A DNA stretch of 64,000 bases from FEN-299 sp963717945 (GTDB taxonomy: Bacteria > Acidobacteriota > Vicinamibacteria > Vicinamibacterales > Fen-181). This document shows positions 35,525-44,566 of the stretch, piece by piece; the first letter of the stretch is position 1; each line of letters starts with the position of its first letter. The stretch lies in the NCBI GenBank assembly GCA_963717945.1, contig CAVQXT010000007.1, positions 1,116,001-1,180,000 on the forward strand, in the 5' to 3' direction. The position numbers and the translations under genes are program-made. A model generated the notes under the pieces. It ran no database searches, was not told where the DNA came from, and saw nothing but the letters and a program-made list of their open reading frames with translations.

Positions 35525-36190
35525 CTACTGGTGCCACCACTCCACGCGCTGGCGCTCGGGCCGGCGGAAGACGAAGACCGCCAGGACGCCGAAGAGGAAC
35601 CCGGCCACGTGCGCCCAGAACGCGACGCCTCCGTGGGACCCGGCCGTCTGGGCCACCGACCCGACGCCGCTGAACAGCTGCATCAGGAACCAGATGCCGA
35701 GGAAGAAGACCGCGGGAATCTCGACGATGTCGACGAAGATGAACAGCCAGATGAACGTGAGCACCCGCGAATGCGGGTAGAGCACGAAGTAGGCCCCCAT
35801 CACGCCGGCAATCGCGCCGCTCGCCCCGATCGTGGGCACGTAGGAGTCGGGGCTGACCATCGCCTGGGCCAGCCCGGCGACCATCCCGGCCAGGAGGTAG
35901 AAGCCAAGGTAGCGGCCGTGGCCGAGGCGGTCCTCGACGTTGTCGCCGAAGATCCACAGGAACCACATGTTCCCGATGATGTGGAGCCAGCCGCCGTGCA
36001 GGAACATCGACGACAGGAGCGTGAGCCAGGCGAAGGCGGCGGGGACCATCCCGAGATCGCGGATCAGGACCTGGCGGGCCCCGGCCGGCAGCGACAGCTC
36101 GTACCAGAACGCGAGCGCGTTGGCGGCGATGATCCCGATGGTGACAAACGGCGTGGTCCGTGACGGAATGACGTCGCGCAGCGGGATCAC
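35525..36190 (-). CDS. rhomboid family intramembrane serine protease
   Basis: This encodes 221 residues with six hydrophobic helices. The nucleophile Ser is in GASGAIAGVMGAY and the partner His in HVAGFLFG. A helix-2 HIIGNMWFLWIFGDNVED segment matches the conserved H/N face. Rhomboids cleave transmembrane substrates at the inner membrane. The substrates are unknown. Confidence 0.93.
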   Translation of the reverse strand: MIPLRDVIPSRTTPFVTIGIIAANALAFWYELSLPAGARQVLIRDLGMVPAAFAWLTLLSSMFLHGGWLHIIGNMWFLWIFGDNVEDRLGHGRYLGFYLLAGMVAGLAQAMVSPDSYVPTIGASGAIAGVMGAYFVLYPHSRVLTFIWLFIFVDIVEIPAVFFLGIWFLMQLFSGVGSVAQTAGSHGGVAFWAHVAGFLFGVLAVFVFRRPERQRVEWWHQ

Positions 36191-36317
36191 GCCACGAGTA
36201 TACGGTACGACCGGCCCGGCGCGCCTCCGTCGCCCCGGGATATAATTCGTCTCGACGTCAACAGGCCGACGACGGCGCTCGAGCCGCTCGCTCGCGCCCG
36301 CATCGCGTGATCAGCCG

Positions 36318-36743
36318 ATGATTTGCAGGACTTGTGGAACCGAGATCGCGGACAAGGCGCTGGTCTGCTACCGCTGCGGGCAGGCGACGGCCGAACCCAG
36401 GTTCAAGCCGGGGGTTCCGGCGGCCGCGCGGAGGAGGGTGCGGGGCGTCGTGTGGTTCGTCGCCGCGGTGTGGCTGGCCGGCGCCGGCGTCGTGTGGAAC
36501 ACGGTGTTCGACGCGCACATCACGCGCGGCGCCCGCGACTACGTGGACCGCCAGCAGGTGTACGCCGAGGGCCGTGGTCCGCGCGCCGACATGGGCCAGG
36601 TGATGAGCGCCGCCCGGAGCGACGGGCTGCGGGCGGCGTGGGGCTGGACGTCGGTGGAACTGGCGCCGGGGGCGGCGCTGGCCCTCGCGGTCTGGCTCAG
36701 AAGCCGGCGCGGCCGGGGCGGGCCGCCGCGCGCTTCTCGATAG
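36318..36743 (+). CDS. small zinc-ribbon membrane protein
   Basis: This encodes 141 residues. CRTC and CYRC pairs (residues 3-20) form a zinc ribbon. Two membrane helices follow (RGVVWFVAAVWLAGAGVVW and VELAPGAALALAVWLR). TATAAT at 36241-36246 is a likely -10. The 3' end overlaps the opposing M28 gene by 47 bases. Function unknown. Confidence 0.65.
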   Translation: MICRTCGTEIADKALVCYRCGQATAEPRFKPGVPAAARRRVRGVVWFVAAVWLAGAGVVWNTVFDAHITRGARDYVDRQQVYAEGRGPRADMGQVMSAARSDGLRAAWGWTSVELAPGAALALAVWLRSRRGRGGPPRASR

Positions 36744-37614
36744 CCGGCAGCGCCTCGTAAAGCACATCCCCGACCACCTGGAGGCTTCGCGCGCTCACCT
36801 TGTCGAGCGTGTCGCCGGCGGTGTGCCACGGAGGATAGTCCTCCGGCCCGTCGATGATGTCGACGGCCGGGACGCCGGCGTTGAGGAACGGGATGTGATC
36901 GTCCTCGATCTGGGTCGAGGCGTCGAGGAAGACGCCCCCGAGGTTCAGACGCTTCGCGGCCGCCCAGATGGCGTCGGTGAGCCAGGAGGTCGAGGCCAGC
37001 TCCCGCCTGATGCGCAGGTCGCGGTCGCCGATCATGTCCACCAGGATCATCGCCCGCAGGCTCCCGATCGTCTTGTCCCGCTGCGCCGCCTCGACGTAGT
37101 GCCGGCTGCCGTAGGTGTGGTCGGTTCCCTCCCACTCGACCGTCGCCTCCTCGCCGTCGAGGAACAGCAGCTCGGTGGTGAGCGGGTTCTTCCGCGCCTT
37201 CAGCACGCGCCCCCATTCCATCAGGAACGCGGTGCTCGACCCGGCGTCGTTGGCGCCGACGAAGCGGAACTCGCGGAACAGCTTCGTGTCGTAGTGGCCG
37301 GCGAAGACGATGCGATCGGGAGACGCGCCCGGGATCCGCGCGATGAGGTTCACCATGTGGATCCGCCCAATCGGCGTCTCGGCGTCGAACGGCTGCTCGA
37401 CGACCTGGATGCCGGCCTCGGCCAGCTGCTTCTTGATGTACTGGCGGGTCGATTCGAGGGCCGGCGAGCCGGCCGGCCGCGGACCGAAGGCCACCACCTG
37501 CCGCAGGTACTCGTAGGCGCGGCCGCCGTCGAACTTCGGCGGGGCCGGCGCGACGGCCATCGCGAGGGCCGCGGTGACCGCCCACAGCATCCCCACGGCC
37601 AGGCTACTCCTCAT
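36697..37614 (-). CDS. M28 family peptidase, glutaminyl cyclase-like
   Basis: This encodes 305 residues from ATG 37614; an in-frame ATG at 37629 would add five. A signal peptide (residues 1-22) exports it. Zinc-site residues appear as H/D in AGHYDTK, D in ANDAGSSTA, EE in LDGEEAT, D in DMIGDRD and H in PPWHTAGDT. This order matches glutaminyl-peptide cyclotransferase and related M28 aminopeptidases. It may cyclise N-terminal Gln or trim peptides. Its start overlaps the yacG end. Confidence 0.85.
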   Translation of the reverse strand: MRSSLAVGMLWAVTAALAMAVAPAPPKFDGGRAYEYLRQVVAFGPRPAGSPALESTRQYIKKQLAEAGIQVVEQPFDAETPIGRIHMVNLIARIPGASPDRIVFAGHYDTKLFREFRFVGANDAGSSTAFLMEWGRVLKARKNPLTTELLFLDGEEATVEWEGTDHTYGSRHYVEAAQRDKTIGSLRAMILVDMIGDRDLRIRRELASTSWLTDAIWAAAKRLNLGGVFLDASTQIEDDHIPFLNAGVPAVDIIDGPEDYPPWHTAGDTLDKVSARSLQVVGDVLYEALPAIEKRAAARPGRAGF

Positions 37615-37816
37615 CGGTCGCCTCCTCATCGTCCGGCTCCTCGCCCGCGGTGTCGGGAATGCGATAGTCGCCGTCCACCCACTTGGCCAGGTCGAGCAGC
37701 TTGCACCGCTCGCTGCAGAACGGGCGAAAAGCCGGCGCGACCGGGCGTTTCCGGCAGTACACGCACAGCGGCTCGTTCACCAGACCATTATGCGGCAGGA
37801 ATCGTCGTCCCGCCAC
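37604..37816 (-). CDS. yacG: YacG-type zinc-binding gyrase inhibitor
   Basis: This encodes 70 residues from ATG 37816 (GTG 37780 gives 58 and a more usual start). The four Cys of CVYCRKRP and FCSERCKLLDLAKWVDGDY match YacG, which binds GyrB and inhibits DNA gyrase. The acidic tail EEPDDEEATDEE is typical. The 3' end overlaps the next gene's start by 11 bases. Confidence 0.85.
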   Translation of the reverse strand: MAGRRFLPHNGLVNEPLCVYCRKRPVAPAFRPFCSERCKLLDLAKWVDGDYRIPDTAGEEPDDEEATDEE

Positions 37817-37860
37817 GCGACTTGCGCCGCCCCTGAAGGGGACGGCCGAACGCGGGCTAC

Positions 37861-37943
37861 GGGCTACGGGCCTCAGGCTTCGGGCCGAATCACGCCTGGC
37901 GCGCGTGACACTGCCTGAAGCCTGTAGCCTGAAGCCCGAAGCC
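37861..37943. repeat. CTGAAGCC-type intergenic palindromic repeat
   Basis: GGCTTCGGGC (37876-37885) pairs with GCCCGAAGCC (37934-37943). The words CTGAAGCC and CTACGGG recur. It has the same type as 19220-19304 and 38655-38722, and lies just past the end of phoU. Confidence 0.5.
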
Positions 37944-37949
37944 GGATGT

Positions 37950-38637
37950 CTAGGACGCCGACGGGGCGGCGTGCCGCACGTCTTTCGCCGAGACGACGAA
38001 GATGATGTCCTCGGCGATGTTGGTGGCGTGATCGCCGATCCGCTCGAGGTGGCGGGAGATCAGGATGAGATTCGAGCGCCGGCTCGATGACCGACGGGTC
38101 TTGCACCATCAGCGCGAGCAGATCGTGATTGATCGTCGTCTTGAGCGCGTCCAGGGTGTCGTCGCGGTCGAGCACCGACTGCGCCAGCACCGTGTCGCGC
38201 CGGACGAATGCGTCGAGCGAGTCGCGCAGCATCGCCTGGGCGATGTCGGCCATGCGCGGGAGATCGAGCAGCGGCTTGACCGGCGGGTGCGCCAGGTAGC
38301 GCAGCGCCGCCTCGGCGATGTTCACCGCCATGTCGCCGACGCGCTCGAGGTCGGCGTTGATCTTGAGCGCCGCCACGATCACCCGGAGGTCGGACGCCAT
38401 CGGCTGGTAGAGGGCGAGCAGCCGGAAGGCCAGCCCGTCGATTTCGACGTGCAGCTGGTTGATCGGCTCGTCGCCCGTGACGATGGCCTCGAGCCGCCTC
38501 GACTCGGCGGTCACGAGGGCCTCGACCGCGGTCTCGACGCGGTCCTCGGCCAGGCCACCCATGGCGAGGATGCGCTCCTTCAGGTGCTCCAGTTCCTCCT
38601 GGAAGTGCCTGACCTGCTCGTGGGTATCCGTCGTCAC
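37950..38637 (-). pseudogene. phoU: phoU with single-base frameshift
   Basis: From ATG 38637 the frame encodes a good PhoU N-terminus and first helical bundle (LERVGDMAVNIAEAAL) and most of the second. At about residue 188 an extra base (C at plus-strand 38073) shifts the frame. The uninterrupted frame continues to a stop at 37950-37952 and encodes the missing end, including SRHLERIGDHATNIAEDIIF, the second metal-binding motif. As read, the product has 254 residues with an unrelated tail and lacks that motif. PhoU couples the Pst transporter to PhoR and limits phosphate uptake. This may be a true mutation, a programmed shift or a sequence error. It lies after pstB1 on the same strand. Confidence 0.9.
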
Positions 38638-38654
38638 TCAATCCCCCCGCCTGA

Positions 38655-38722
38655 GCTAGCCCGAAGCCTGTAAGCCTGTAGGGCGACCCTTCAGGGTTGC
38701 CGGCCTGAAGCCTGAGGCCAGT
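38655..38722. repeat. palindromic intergenic repeat between phoU and pstB1
   Basis: GGCGACCCT (38682-38690) pairs with AGGGTTGCC (38693-38701) with one wobble, flanked by CTGAAGCC words. It may lower expression of phoU relative to pstB1. Confidence 0.5.
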
Positions 38723-39592
38723 CTACCCGAACCGCCCCGTGACGTAGTCCTCGGTCAGCTTCTCGCCCGGCGCCGTGAAGATCCGATCGGTGCGGTTGAA
38801 CTCAATCAGCTTGCCCAGCCAGAAGAAGGCCGTGAAGTCCGACACGCGCGCGGCCTGCTGCATGTTGTGCGTGACGATGACGATCGTGTAGTCGCGCTTG
38901 AGCTGGTAGATCAGCTCCTCGATGCGCTGGGTGGCGATCGGGTCGAGCGCCGAGGCGGGCTCGTCCATGAGGATGATCTCGGGCCGCACGGCGAGCGCGC
39001 GGGCGATGCACAGTCGCTGTTGCTGGCCGCCGGAGAGCGACAGCGCCGAGTCGCGCAGCCGGTCCTTGACCTCGTCCCACAGCGCAGCCGCCCTCAGGCT
39101 CTCCTCGACCTGGCCGTGCAGGTCGGCGCGGCCGGCGGCAAGGCCGTTCACGCGAATGCCGTAGGCGACGTTCTCGAAGATCGACTTCGGGAACGGGTTG
39201 GACTTCTGAAACACCATGCCGACGCGACGCCGCAGGTCCACCACGTCGGTTGCGGCGGTGTAGATATCCTCGCCCGCGATCTCGACGCCCCCCTCGAGCC
39301 GGGTGCCGGGGATCGTGTCGTTGAGGCGGTTGAACGTTCTGAGCAGCGTGCTCTTGCCGCAGCCCGACGGGCCGATGAAGGCGGTGACGAGGTTCGCCGG
39401 AATGTCGAACGAGATGTCGAACAGGGCCTGCTTGACGCCATAGAAGAAGCTGGCACGGCTGACGCGGATCTCGGGACGACCTGGGTCGGCCGCATCGGCG
39501 CGTTCGACCGCTCGGACCACGCCCGCAAGCGTCGGGATGGGAACGGCGCCCGGCTGGAACCCCATGCCGGTCGTCGAGAGCGCATGAGCCAT
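38723..39592 (-). CDS. pstB: phosphate ABC transporter ATPase PstB
   Basis: This encodes 289 residues, about 30 longer at the N-terminus than usual. All ATPase motifs are canonical: Walker A GPSGCGKST, Q-loop MVFQKSNPFP, signature LSGGQQQRL, Walker B ILMDEPASALD and H-loop VTHNMQQA. It would power the PstC-PstA channel. A PHO-box array lies directly upstream, with the -10 so close that the mRNA is likely leaderless. It is separated from pstC1-pstA1 by glgC and phoBR. Confidence 0.95.
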   Translation of the reverse strand: MAHALSTTGMGFQPGAVPIPTLAGVVRAVERADAADPGRPEIRVSRASFFYGVKQALFDISFDIPANLVTAFIGPSGCGKSTLLRTFNRLNDTIPGTRLEGGVEIAGEDIYTAATDVVDLRRRVGMVFQKSNPFPKSIFENVAYGIRVNGLAAGRADLHGQVEESLRAAALWDEVKDRLRDSALSLSGGQQQRLCIARALAVRPEIILMDEPASALDPIATQRIEELIYQLKRDYTIVIVTHNMQQAARVSDFTAFFWLGKLIEFNRTDRIFTAPGEKLTEDYVTGRFG

Positions 39593-39598
39593 GCCCGC

Positions 39599-39653
39599 AG
39601 GATAGCGGGCGGAGGTTGCCGGTCGGTTACCCGCGGGTTAAATCCGTGTTTCG
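39599..39653 (-). promoter_or_regulatory. PHO-box array and -10 for pstB1
   Basis: Read on the minus strand, heptamers CGAAACA, TTTAACC, GGTAACC and GGCAACC have plus-strand starts at 39647, 39636, 39625 and 39614, exactly 11 bases apart. Nine bases after the last comes TATCCT (complement of 39599-39604), then ATG 39592. Confidence 0.75.
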
Positions 39654-39660
39654 GCCGTCG

Positions 39661-40935
39661 TCAGGCCACCGTCCCCGCCGGCACCACGCCCCACTTGGGC
39701 ACGATGATGATGCCGTTGCGGATGCAGTAGCCGTTGCCGTCGGCGTTCTGCACGCCCGCCTCGTTGGTCAGCCGGACGCCCGCGCCGATGCGCGCGTTCT
39801 TGTCCACGATCACGCGGTCGAGCACCGAGTCGGCGCCGACGCCCATCTGCGGGCCGTCCCCCTCGAACGGCGGGGCATCGTCGTCGTGCTCGTAGAAGTC
39901 GGCGCCGAGCAAAACCGAGCGGGTGATGCGGCAACCGTGATCGATCCTGGTCCGGATGCCGATGATCGACTGCCGCACGGTCGAGCGGTCCACGTACGAT
40001 CCTTCCGAGATCACCGCCTGGTCCACGTCGCAGAGGTTGAACCGCGAGGCGGGGAGGAAGCGGGGCCGCGTGAAGACCGGCCGCCGGGGGTCCCAGAAGT
40101 TGAACGGCGCCCTCGGGCGGGTCAGCATGATGTTGGCGTCGTAGAAGGACGCGACCGTGCCGACATCCTGCCAGTAGTCGCGGAACAAGTAGGCGTTGAC
40201 GCGGCGGGTGTCGAGCGCCGCCGGGATGATCTCGTGGCCGAAGTCCACGCCCGCGTGGCGGTCGAGCGCGTCGAGCAGCACGTCCCGCGAGAACACGTAG
40301 ATGCCCATCGACGCGATGAACGGCTTGTCGTCGGCCGGGTCCACGAACGTCGCCCCGACGGGCGCGCTCGAGCCGATGGCGCGGAGCCGGTCGGGCGTGG
40401 GCTTCTCCTCGAAGCCGACGATCTGGCCGTCGGCGTCGAACTGGAAGATCCCCATGCCCGGGGCCTCCTCGGGCGTGACGGGCTGGGCGGCGATCGTGAT
40501 GTCCGAGCGGCGATCGACGTGCTCGTCGATCATCGCGGCGTAGTCCATCCGGTACAGATGGTCGCCGGCGAGAATCAACAGGTACTCCGCGTCGTGGTAG
40601 AGGAAGTGGCGCGCCGCCTGCCTGACCGCGTCGGCCGTGCCCTGGAACCAGTTGGTGTTGTCGGGCGTCTGCTCGGCGGCCAGGATCTCGACGAAGCCGT
40701 GCGAGAACATGTCCATCCGGTACGTCTCCGCGATGTGCCGGTTGAGCGACGCCGAGTTGAACTGCGTCAGCACGTAGATCCGCCGGAGGTTGGCGTGGAG
40801 GCAGTTGCTGAGGGGCACGTCGATCAGCCGGTACTTGCCGCCGATGGGCACGGCCGGCTTGGACCGGAGGTGGGTGAGAGGGAAGAGGCGAGTGCCTCGC
40901 CCGCCGCCGAGAATCAGTGCGAGGACGTTCTTCAT
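39661..40935 (-). CDS. glgC: glucose-1-phosphate adenylyltransferase
   Basis: This encodes 424 residues. The nucleotidyltransferase start LILGGGRGTRLFPLTHLRSKPAVPIGGKYRLIDVPLSN carries the GGxGxRL loop and regulatory Arg/Lys. DHLYRMDY is the metal-binding Asp, and a C-terminal left-handed beta-helix follows (VISEGSYVDRSTVRQSIIG). It makes ADP-glucose for glycogen. Its place inside the phosphate island may reflect storage under nutrient imbalance, but it has no PHO box of its own. Confidence 0.96.
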   Translation of the reverse strand: MKNVLALILGGGRGTRLFPLTHLRSKPAVPIGGKYRLIDVPLSNCLHANLRRIYVLTQFNSASLNRHIAETYRMDMFSHGFVEILAAEQTPDNTNWFQGTADAVRQAARHFLYHDAEYLLILAGDHLYRMDYAAMIDEHVDRRSDITIAAQPVTPEEAPGMGIFQFDADGQIVGFEEKPTPDRLRAIGSSAPVGATFVDPADDKPFIASMGIYVFSRDVLLDALDRHAGVDFGHEIIPAALDTRRVNAYLFRDYWQDVGTVASFYDANIMLTRPRAPFNFWDPRRPVFTRPRFLPASRFNLCDVDQAVISEGSYVDRSTVRQSIIGIRTRIDHGCRITRSVLLGADFYEHDDDAPPFEGDGPQMGVGADSVLDRVIVDKNARIGAGVRLTNEAGVQNADGNGYCIRNGIIIVPKWGVVPAGTVA

Positions 40936-41011
40936 GCGGTACTAGCCTATGGCGAGAGTCCCGGGACGGCAAGCCCGCCGGCGCAGCGAGCGTGTCGCGT
41001 CCCGCGAGCGG

Positions 41012-42772
41012 TCACTCGCGCGGCAGGCTGATGGTGAACACCGCGCCGCCTTCCGGCCTGTTGGCGGCCCAGACGCGGCCGCCGAGCAGGCCGACGATGT
41101 GCTTGACGATCGACAACCCGAGGCCCGTGCCGCCCGAGTCCCGCGAACGGGCCTTGTCCACCCGGTAGAACCGCTCGAACACCCGCTCCAGGTCCGCCTC
41201 AGGGAGGCCGGGGCCTTCGTCGGAGACCGTGATCTCGATCTGGCCGTCGCTCGGCCGCGCATCCAGCCGGATCCGGCGGCCTTCGGGCGAGTAATTGACC
41301 GCGTTCTCGACCAGGTTCCGAAGCGCGTCCTGCAGCTTGGCGGCGTCGGTCCGGATCGTGGCGACCGACGGATCGACCAGGATCTCGACACTCTGATGCC
41401 TCGCTTCGATCATGGTCGCGAGATCGGAGACCGTGCCGGCCAGCAGACCCTGCAGCGGACACGGCGCGCGCTCGATGAGTTCCTGTCTCGCGTCGAGCGC
41501 GGCCAGGCGGAGGAGATCCTTCACCAGGCGCTCCATCCGCGCGGCGTGGCGCGCGATCACCTCGAGGAACCGGGCGCGGTCCTCGGGGCTCGGCGGCTCG
41601 TCGGCGAGCGCCTCGACGTAGCCGCGAATCGCCGTCAGCGGCGTGCGCAGTTCGTGCGAGACATTCGCCACGAAATCGCGACGGACCTGGTCGGCCCGCC
41701 GCAGGTCGGTGATGTCGTGCAGGACGAGCACGGCGCCGGTGGCCGACGGCGCCGACACCGGGGCGGCCCGCGCCACCATGTGGCGCCCCGGCGTCCTGGT
41801 CGGCGACAGCTCGAGGTGGGTCGGCTCGCGTCCGGCCAGCGCCTCGGTGAGGAGCGCGGCGACGCCGGGATGCCGCACGGCCTCCAGGTAGTGCCCGCCC
41901 ACGCTGTCGCCCTCGAGCCCCAGCATCTCCCGCGCGGCCCGGTTGACGAGCTGGACGCGCCCGTGGTCGTTGACGACGATCACCCCTTCCACCATCCCGA
42001 ACAGGATGGCGTCCATACGGGCCCGGTCCTCGGCCAGCTCCAGGGCACGCCGCGCGAGCTCGTGCACGGTGTCGTCGAGCACGCGGGCGACGGTGCCGAT
42101 TTCGTCCGGCTCGTAGTCGCGCAACCGCCGCGACAGGTCGCCCGAGGCGTAGCGCCGCGCGGCGTCGGCCGTCGCTCGGAGCCGTCGTCCGAGCAGCGTC
42201 GAGGCCAGCCATGCGAGGCCCAGCGCGCCGATCATGGCGGCGCCCAGGGCGACGAGCGTGGCGGCCCGCACAGCCGCGACCTGCTGCTGCACCTCGGTCA
42301 GCGGCAGGGCGAGTCGGACGATGGCGATCCTCGGGTGGGTGATCGGGATGGCCACGTAGACCATGTCGGTCTGGAGGGTGCGGCTGTAGCGGCGCGAGAC
42401 GCCGGCCCCGCGCGCCCTCGCCTCGAGCACCTCGGGCCGGGTTCCGTGATTCTCGAGCGTCGCCAGGTCGGACGGCTTGACCATCGAGTCGCCCACGACC
42501 GTGCCGTCGGCGGCGATGAAGGTGACACGGGCCGCGAGGGTCTTCCCGATCCGGGCCGCTTCGACCTCGATGGCCTCCGGCGCGATGTCCCGTTCGTGCG
42601 TGGCCATCATGTCGGCGACCAGGCGCGCCTCGGAGAGGAGCGACTGCTCGATGCGGCGGTAGGTCTGGCCGGAGAGAGAGAAGGCCAGCAGCGTGGCGGC
42701 CAGCAGCAGCGCCGTGGCGGCGACTGCGTAGATGGCGACGGCGATTCTTCCGCGGTACCCGAGCCGCATCAC
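41012..42772 (-). CDS. phoR: phosphate regulon sensor kinase PhoR
   Basis: This encodes 586 residues. Two membrane helices (residues 8-30 and about 160-185) flank a periplasmic domain. HAMP, PAS (GMVEGVIVVNDHGRVQLVNRAAREMLG) and kinase domains follow, with phospho-acceptor H in NVSHELRTPLTAIRGY, N-box LVENAVNYSPEG and G-box GGTGLGLSIV. The large periplasmic part sets it apart from the short E. coli PhoR. It overlaps phoB by four bases. Confidence 0.92.
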   Translation of the reverse strand: MMRLGYRGRIAVAIYAVAATALLLAATLLAFSLSGQTYRRIEQSLLSEARLVADMMATHERDIAPEAIEVEAARIGKTLAARVTFIAADGTVVGDSMVKPSDLATLENHGTRPEVLEARARGAGVSRRYSRTLQTDMVYVAIPITHPRIAIVRLALPLTEVQQQVAAVRAATLVALGAAMIGALGLAWLASTLLGRRLRATADAARRYASGDLSRRLRDYEPDEIGTVARVLDDTVHELARRALELAEDRARMDAILFGMVEGVIVVNDHGRVQLVNRAAREMLGLEGDSVGGHYLEAVRHPGVAALLTEALAGREPTHLELSPTRTPGRHMVARAAPVSAPSATGAVLVLHDITDLRRADQVRRDFVANVSHELRTPLTAIRGYVEALADEPPSPEDRARFLEVIARHAARMERLVKDLLRLAALDARQELIERAPCPLQGLLAGTVSDLATMIEARHQSVEILVDPSVATIRTDAAKLQDALRNLVENAVNYSPEGRRIRLDARPSDGQIEITVSDEGPGLPEADLERVFERFYRVDKARSRDSGGTGLGLSIVKHIVGLLGGRVWAANRPEGGAVFTISLPRE

Positions 42773-43476
42773 CCGACCTCGTCATCCGCCCCCGAGCGGG
42801 CCGCGAGCTTGTACCCGAACTGTTTCACCGTGACGAGCGCGTCGACGAGCAGGGGAAGCTTCTCGCGGAGCCGGCGCACGTGGACGTCCACCGTGCGCGT
42901 GCCACCGGTGTACTGATACCCCCAGACTTCCGACAGGAGCCGGTCGCGCGACAACACGCGGCCCGGGTGCTGGAGGAAGTACTCGAGCAGGAGGAACTCC
43001 TTGGCGGTCAGCGCCACCTCGCGGCCCTCGTCGGCGACCACGTGCTGCTCCCGGTCGATGGTAATCGGGCCGTATCTCGCGCTGGCCGGCACATGCCCCC
43101 GGCCGCGGGAGGTGCGGCGGAGCAGCGCGCCGATGCGGGCCACGAGCTCCTTGGGACTGAACGGCTTGGTGAGGTAATCGTCGGCGCCGAGCTCGAGCCC
43201 GGTCACCCGATCCGATTCGGCGGCCCTGGCGGTGACGACGATGATCGGCAGTTCGGCGGTGGCCTCGTGGCGCCGGAGGGCCTGGCAGATTTCGAGCCCG
43301 TTGAGCCCGGGCAGCATCAGGTCGAGCACGAGCAGGTCCGGGCGCCGGGCGCGGACGCGCGGCAGCACGTCGGCGCCGGACGCCAGCACGTCGGCAGTGT
43401 GCCCAGCCTTGCTCACGTAGTGCCGAATCAGCTCGGCGATGTCACGGTCGTCTTCGACGATCAAAATGTGGCTCAC
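42769..43476 (-). CDS. phoB: phosphate regulon response regulator PhoB
   Basis: This encodes 235 residues. The receiver has D in LLVLDLMLPG, T in VVTARAAE and K in YLTKPFSPKEL. The OmpR/PhoB winged helix includes SRDRLLSEVWGYQYTGGTRTVDVHVRRLREKL, the recognition-helix region. It would bind the PHO-box arrays described here. TTGACA and CAGGAT 17 bases apart form its promoter. A second PhoB-type regulator lies at 54021. Confidence 0.95.
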   Translation of the reverse strand: MSHILIVEDDRDIAELIRHYVSKAGHTADVLASGADVLPRVRARRPDLLVLDLMLPGLNGLEICQALRRHEATAELPIIVVTARAAESDRVTGLELGADDYLTKPFSPKELVARIGALLRRTSRGRGHVPASARYGPITIDREQHVVADEGREVALTAKEFLLLEYFLQHPGRVLSRDRLLSEVWGYQYTGGTRTVDVHVRRLREKLPLLVDALVTVKQFGYKLAARSGADDEVG

Positions 43477-43496
43477 AGCCGCTCCGTTCGGCCTCG

Positions 43497-43525
43497 ATCC
43501 TGTCAGTGCCCATGCGCCCTGTCAA
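43497..43525 (-). promoter_or_regulatory. sigma70 promoter of phoBR
   Basis: On the minus strand TTGACA (complement of 43520-43525) is a perfect -35, with CAGGAT (complement of 43497-43502) 17 bases away. It is independent of the pstC1 array on the other strand, suggesting basal phoBR expression. Confidence 0.65.
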
Positions 43526-43539
43526 CAGGTTGCCGAGCG

Positions 43540-43594
43540 CGAAACACGCATTTAACCCGCCCGACACCGTGTCGAAACCGCAACTCCTTAGACT
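43540..43594 (+). promoter_or_regulatory. PHO-box array and -10 for pstC1-pstA1
   Basis: Heptamers CGAAACA, TTTAACC, CGACACC and CGAAACC start at 43540, 43551, 43562 and 43573. TAGACT (43589-43594) follows nine bases later. Confidence 0.75.
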
Positions 43595-43621
43595 CGGTCG
43601 AGATAGGAGACTCGTGACCCG

Positions 43622-44566
43622 ATGACCCGGGCGATGAAGAACGCGTCGGCGAGGCTGAGGATCGGCGACGCCTATGCCCACGCCGTGGCCTTCCTGTTCG
43701 GCGCCTCGGTCGTCGGGTTGGCGGGGCTGCTGGCCTGGGAGTTGTGGCGCAACTCCGCGCTCTCGCGCCAGGCCTTTGGATTTTCCTTCTTCGTTTCGCA
43801 GACCTGGGACCCGGTGGCCGGCCAGTTCGGCGCGCTTCCCTTCGTCTTCGGCACGTTGATGACATCGGGCATCGCCTTGCTCATCGCCGTGCCGCTCGGA
43901 ATCGGCGTGGCGATCTTCCTCGCCGAGCTGGCGCCGCCGCGGCTCTCGGCGGCCGCGGGCATGCTCCTCGAACTGCTCGCCGCGGTGCCGAGCGTGATCT
44001 ACGGTCTGCTCGGCATCGCGGTGCTCGTGCCGGTGATGCGGGAGTGGGTTCAGCCAGGCCTCAAGGCCCTCGTGCCGGGGTTCCCGCTCTTCAGCGGTCC
44101 GGCCTACGGCATCGGCATGCTGACGGCAGGGCTCGTGCTCGCCATCATGATCGTGCCGTTCATCGTGTCGGTCGGCCGCGAGGTGCTCCTGTCGGTGCCG
44201 CGGGAGCAGCGGGAGGCGGCGCTCGCGCTCGGCGCGACGCGGTGGGAGAGCACGTGGAAGGTCGTGCTGCCGTACGCCAGGCCGGGGCTCTACGGCGCCA
44301 TCTTCCTGGCCCTTGGGCGCGCCCTCGGCGAGACGATGGCCGTCACGATGGTGATCGGGAATCGTCCGGAGATAGTCGCCTCGCTGTTCGCTCCCGCCTA
44401 TTCGATGGCCGCCGTCATCGCCAACGAGTTCTCGGAGGCGGCCGAGGAGCTCTACCTCCACTCCCTGATCGAAGTCGGCCTCGTGCTGTTCCTGCTGACC
44501 ATGGTCGTCAACGCCGTCGCGCGCGGGCTCATCGCGGCCACCACCGGGAGCGGGAGCGCCCGATGA
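43622..44566 (+). CDS. pstC: phosphate ABC transporter permease PstC
   Basis: This encodes 314 residues with six membrane helices. The ABC-permease coupling loop EQREAALALGATRWESTWKVVLP is intact. PstC and PstA form the phosphate channel in the inner membrane. ATG 43622 lies just after the PHO-box promoter and the stop overlaps pstA as ATGA. The partner ATPase is probably PstB at 38723. Confidence 0.93.
   Translation: MTRAMKNASARLRIGDAYAHAVAFLFGASVVGLAGLLAWELWRNSALSRQAFGFSFFVSQTWDPVAGQFGALPFVFGTLMTSGIALLIAVPLGIGVAIFLAELAPPRLSAAAGMLLELLAAVPSVIYGLLGIAVLVPVMREWVQPGLKALVPGFPLFSGPAYGIGMLTAGLVLAIMIVPFIVSVGREVLLSVPREQREAALALGATRWESTWKVVLPYARPGLYGAIFLALGRALGETMAVTMVIGNRPEIVASLFAPAYSMAAVIANEFSEAAEELYLHSLIEVGLVLFLLTMVVNAVARGLIAATTGSGSAR

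Noticed and set aside
43500..43525. Two CTGTCA words before pstC1, like E. coli PHO boxes
   Set aside because: They start 19 bases apart, not 11 or 22, and coincide with the phoB promoter on the other strand.
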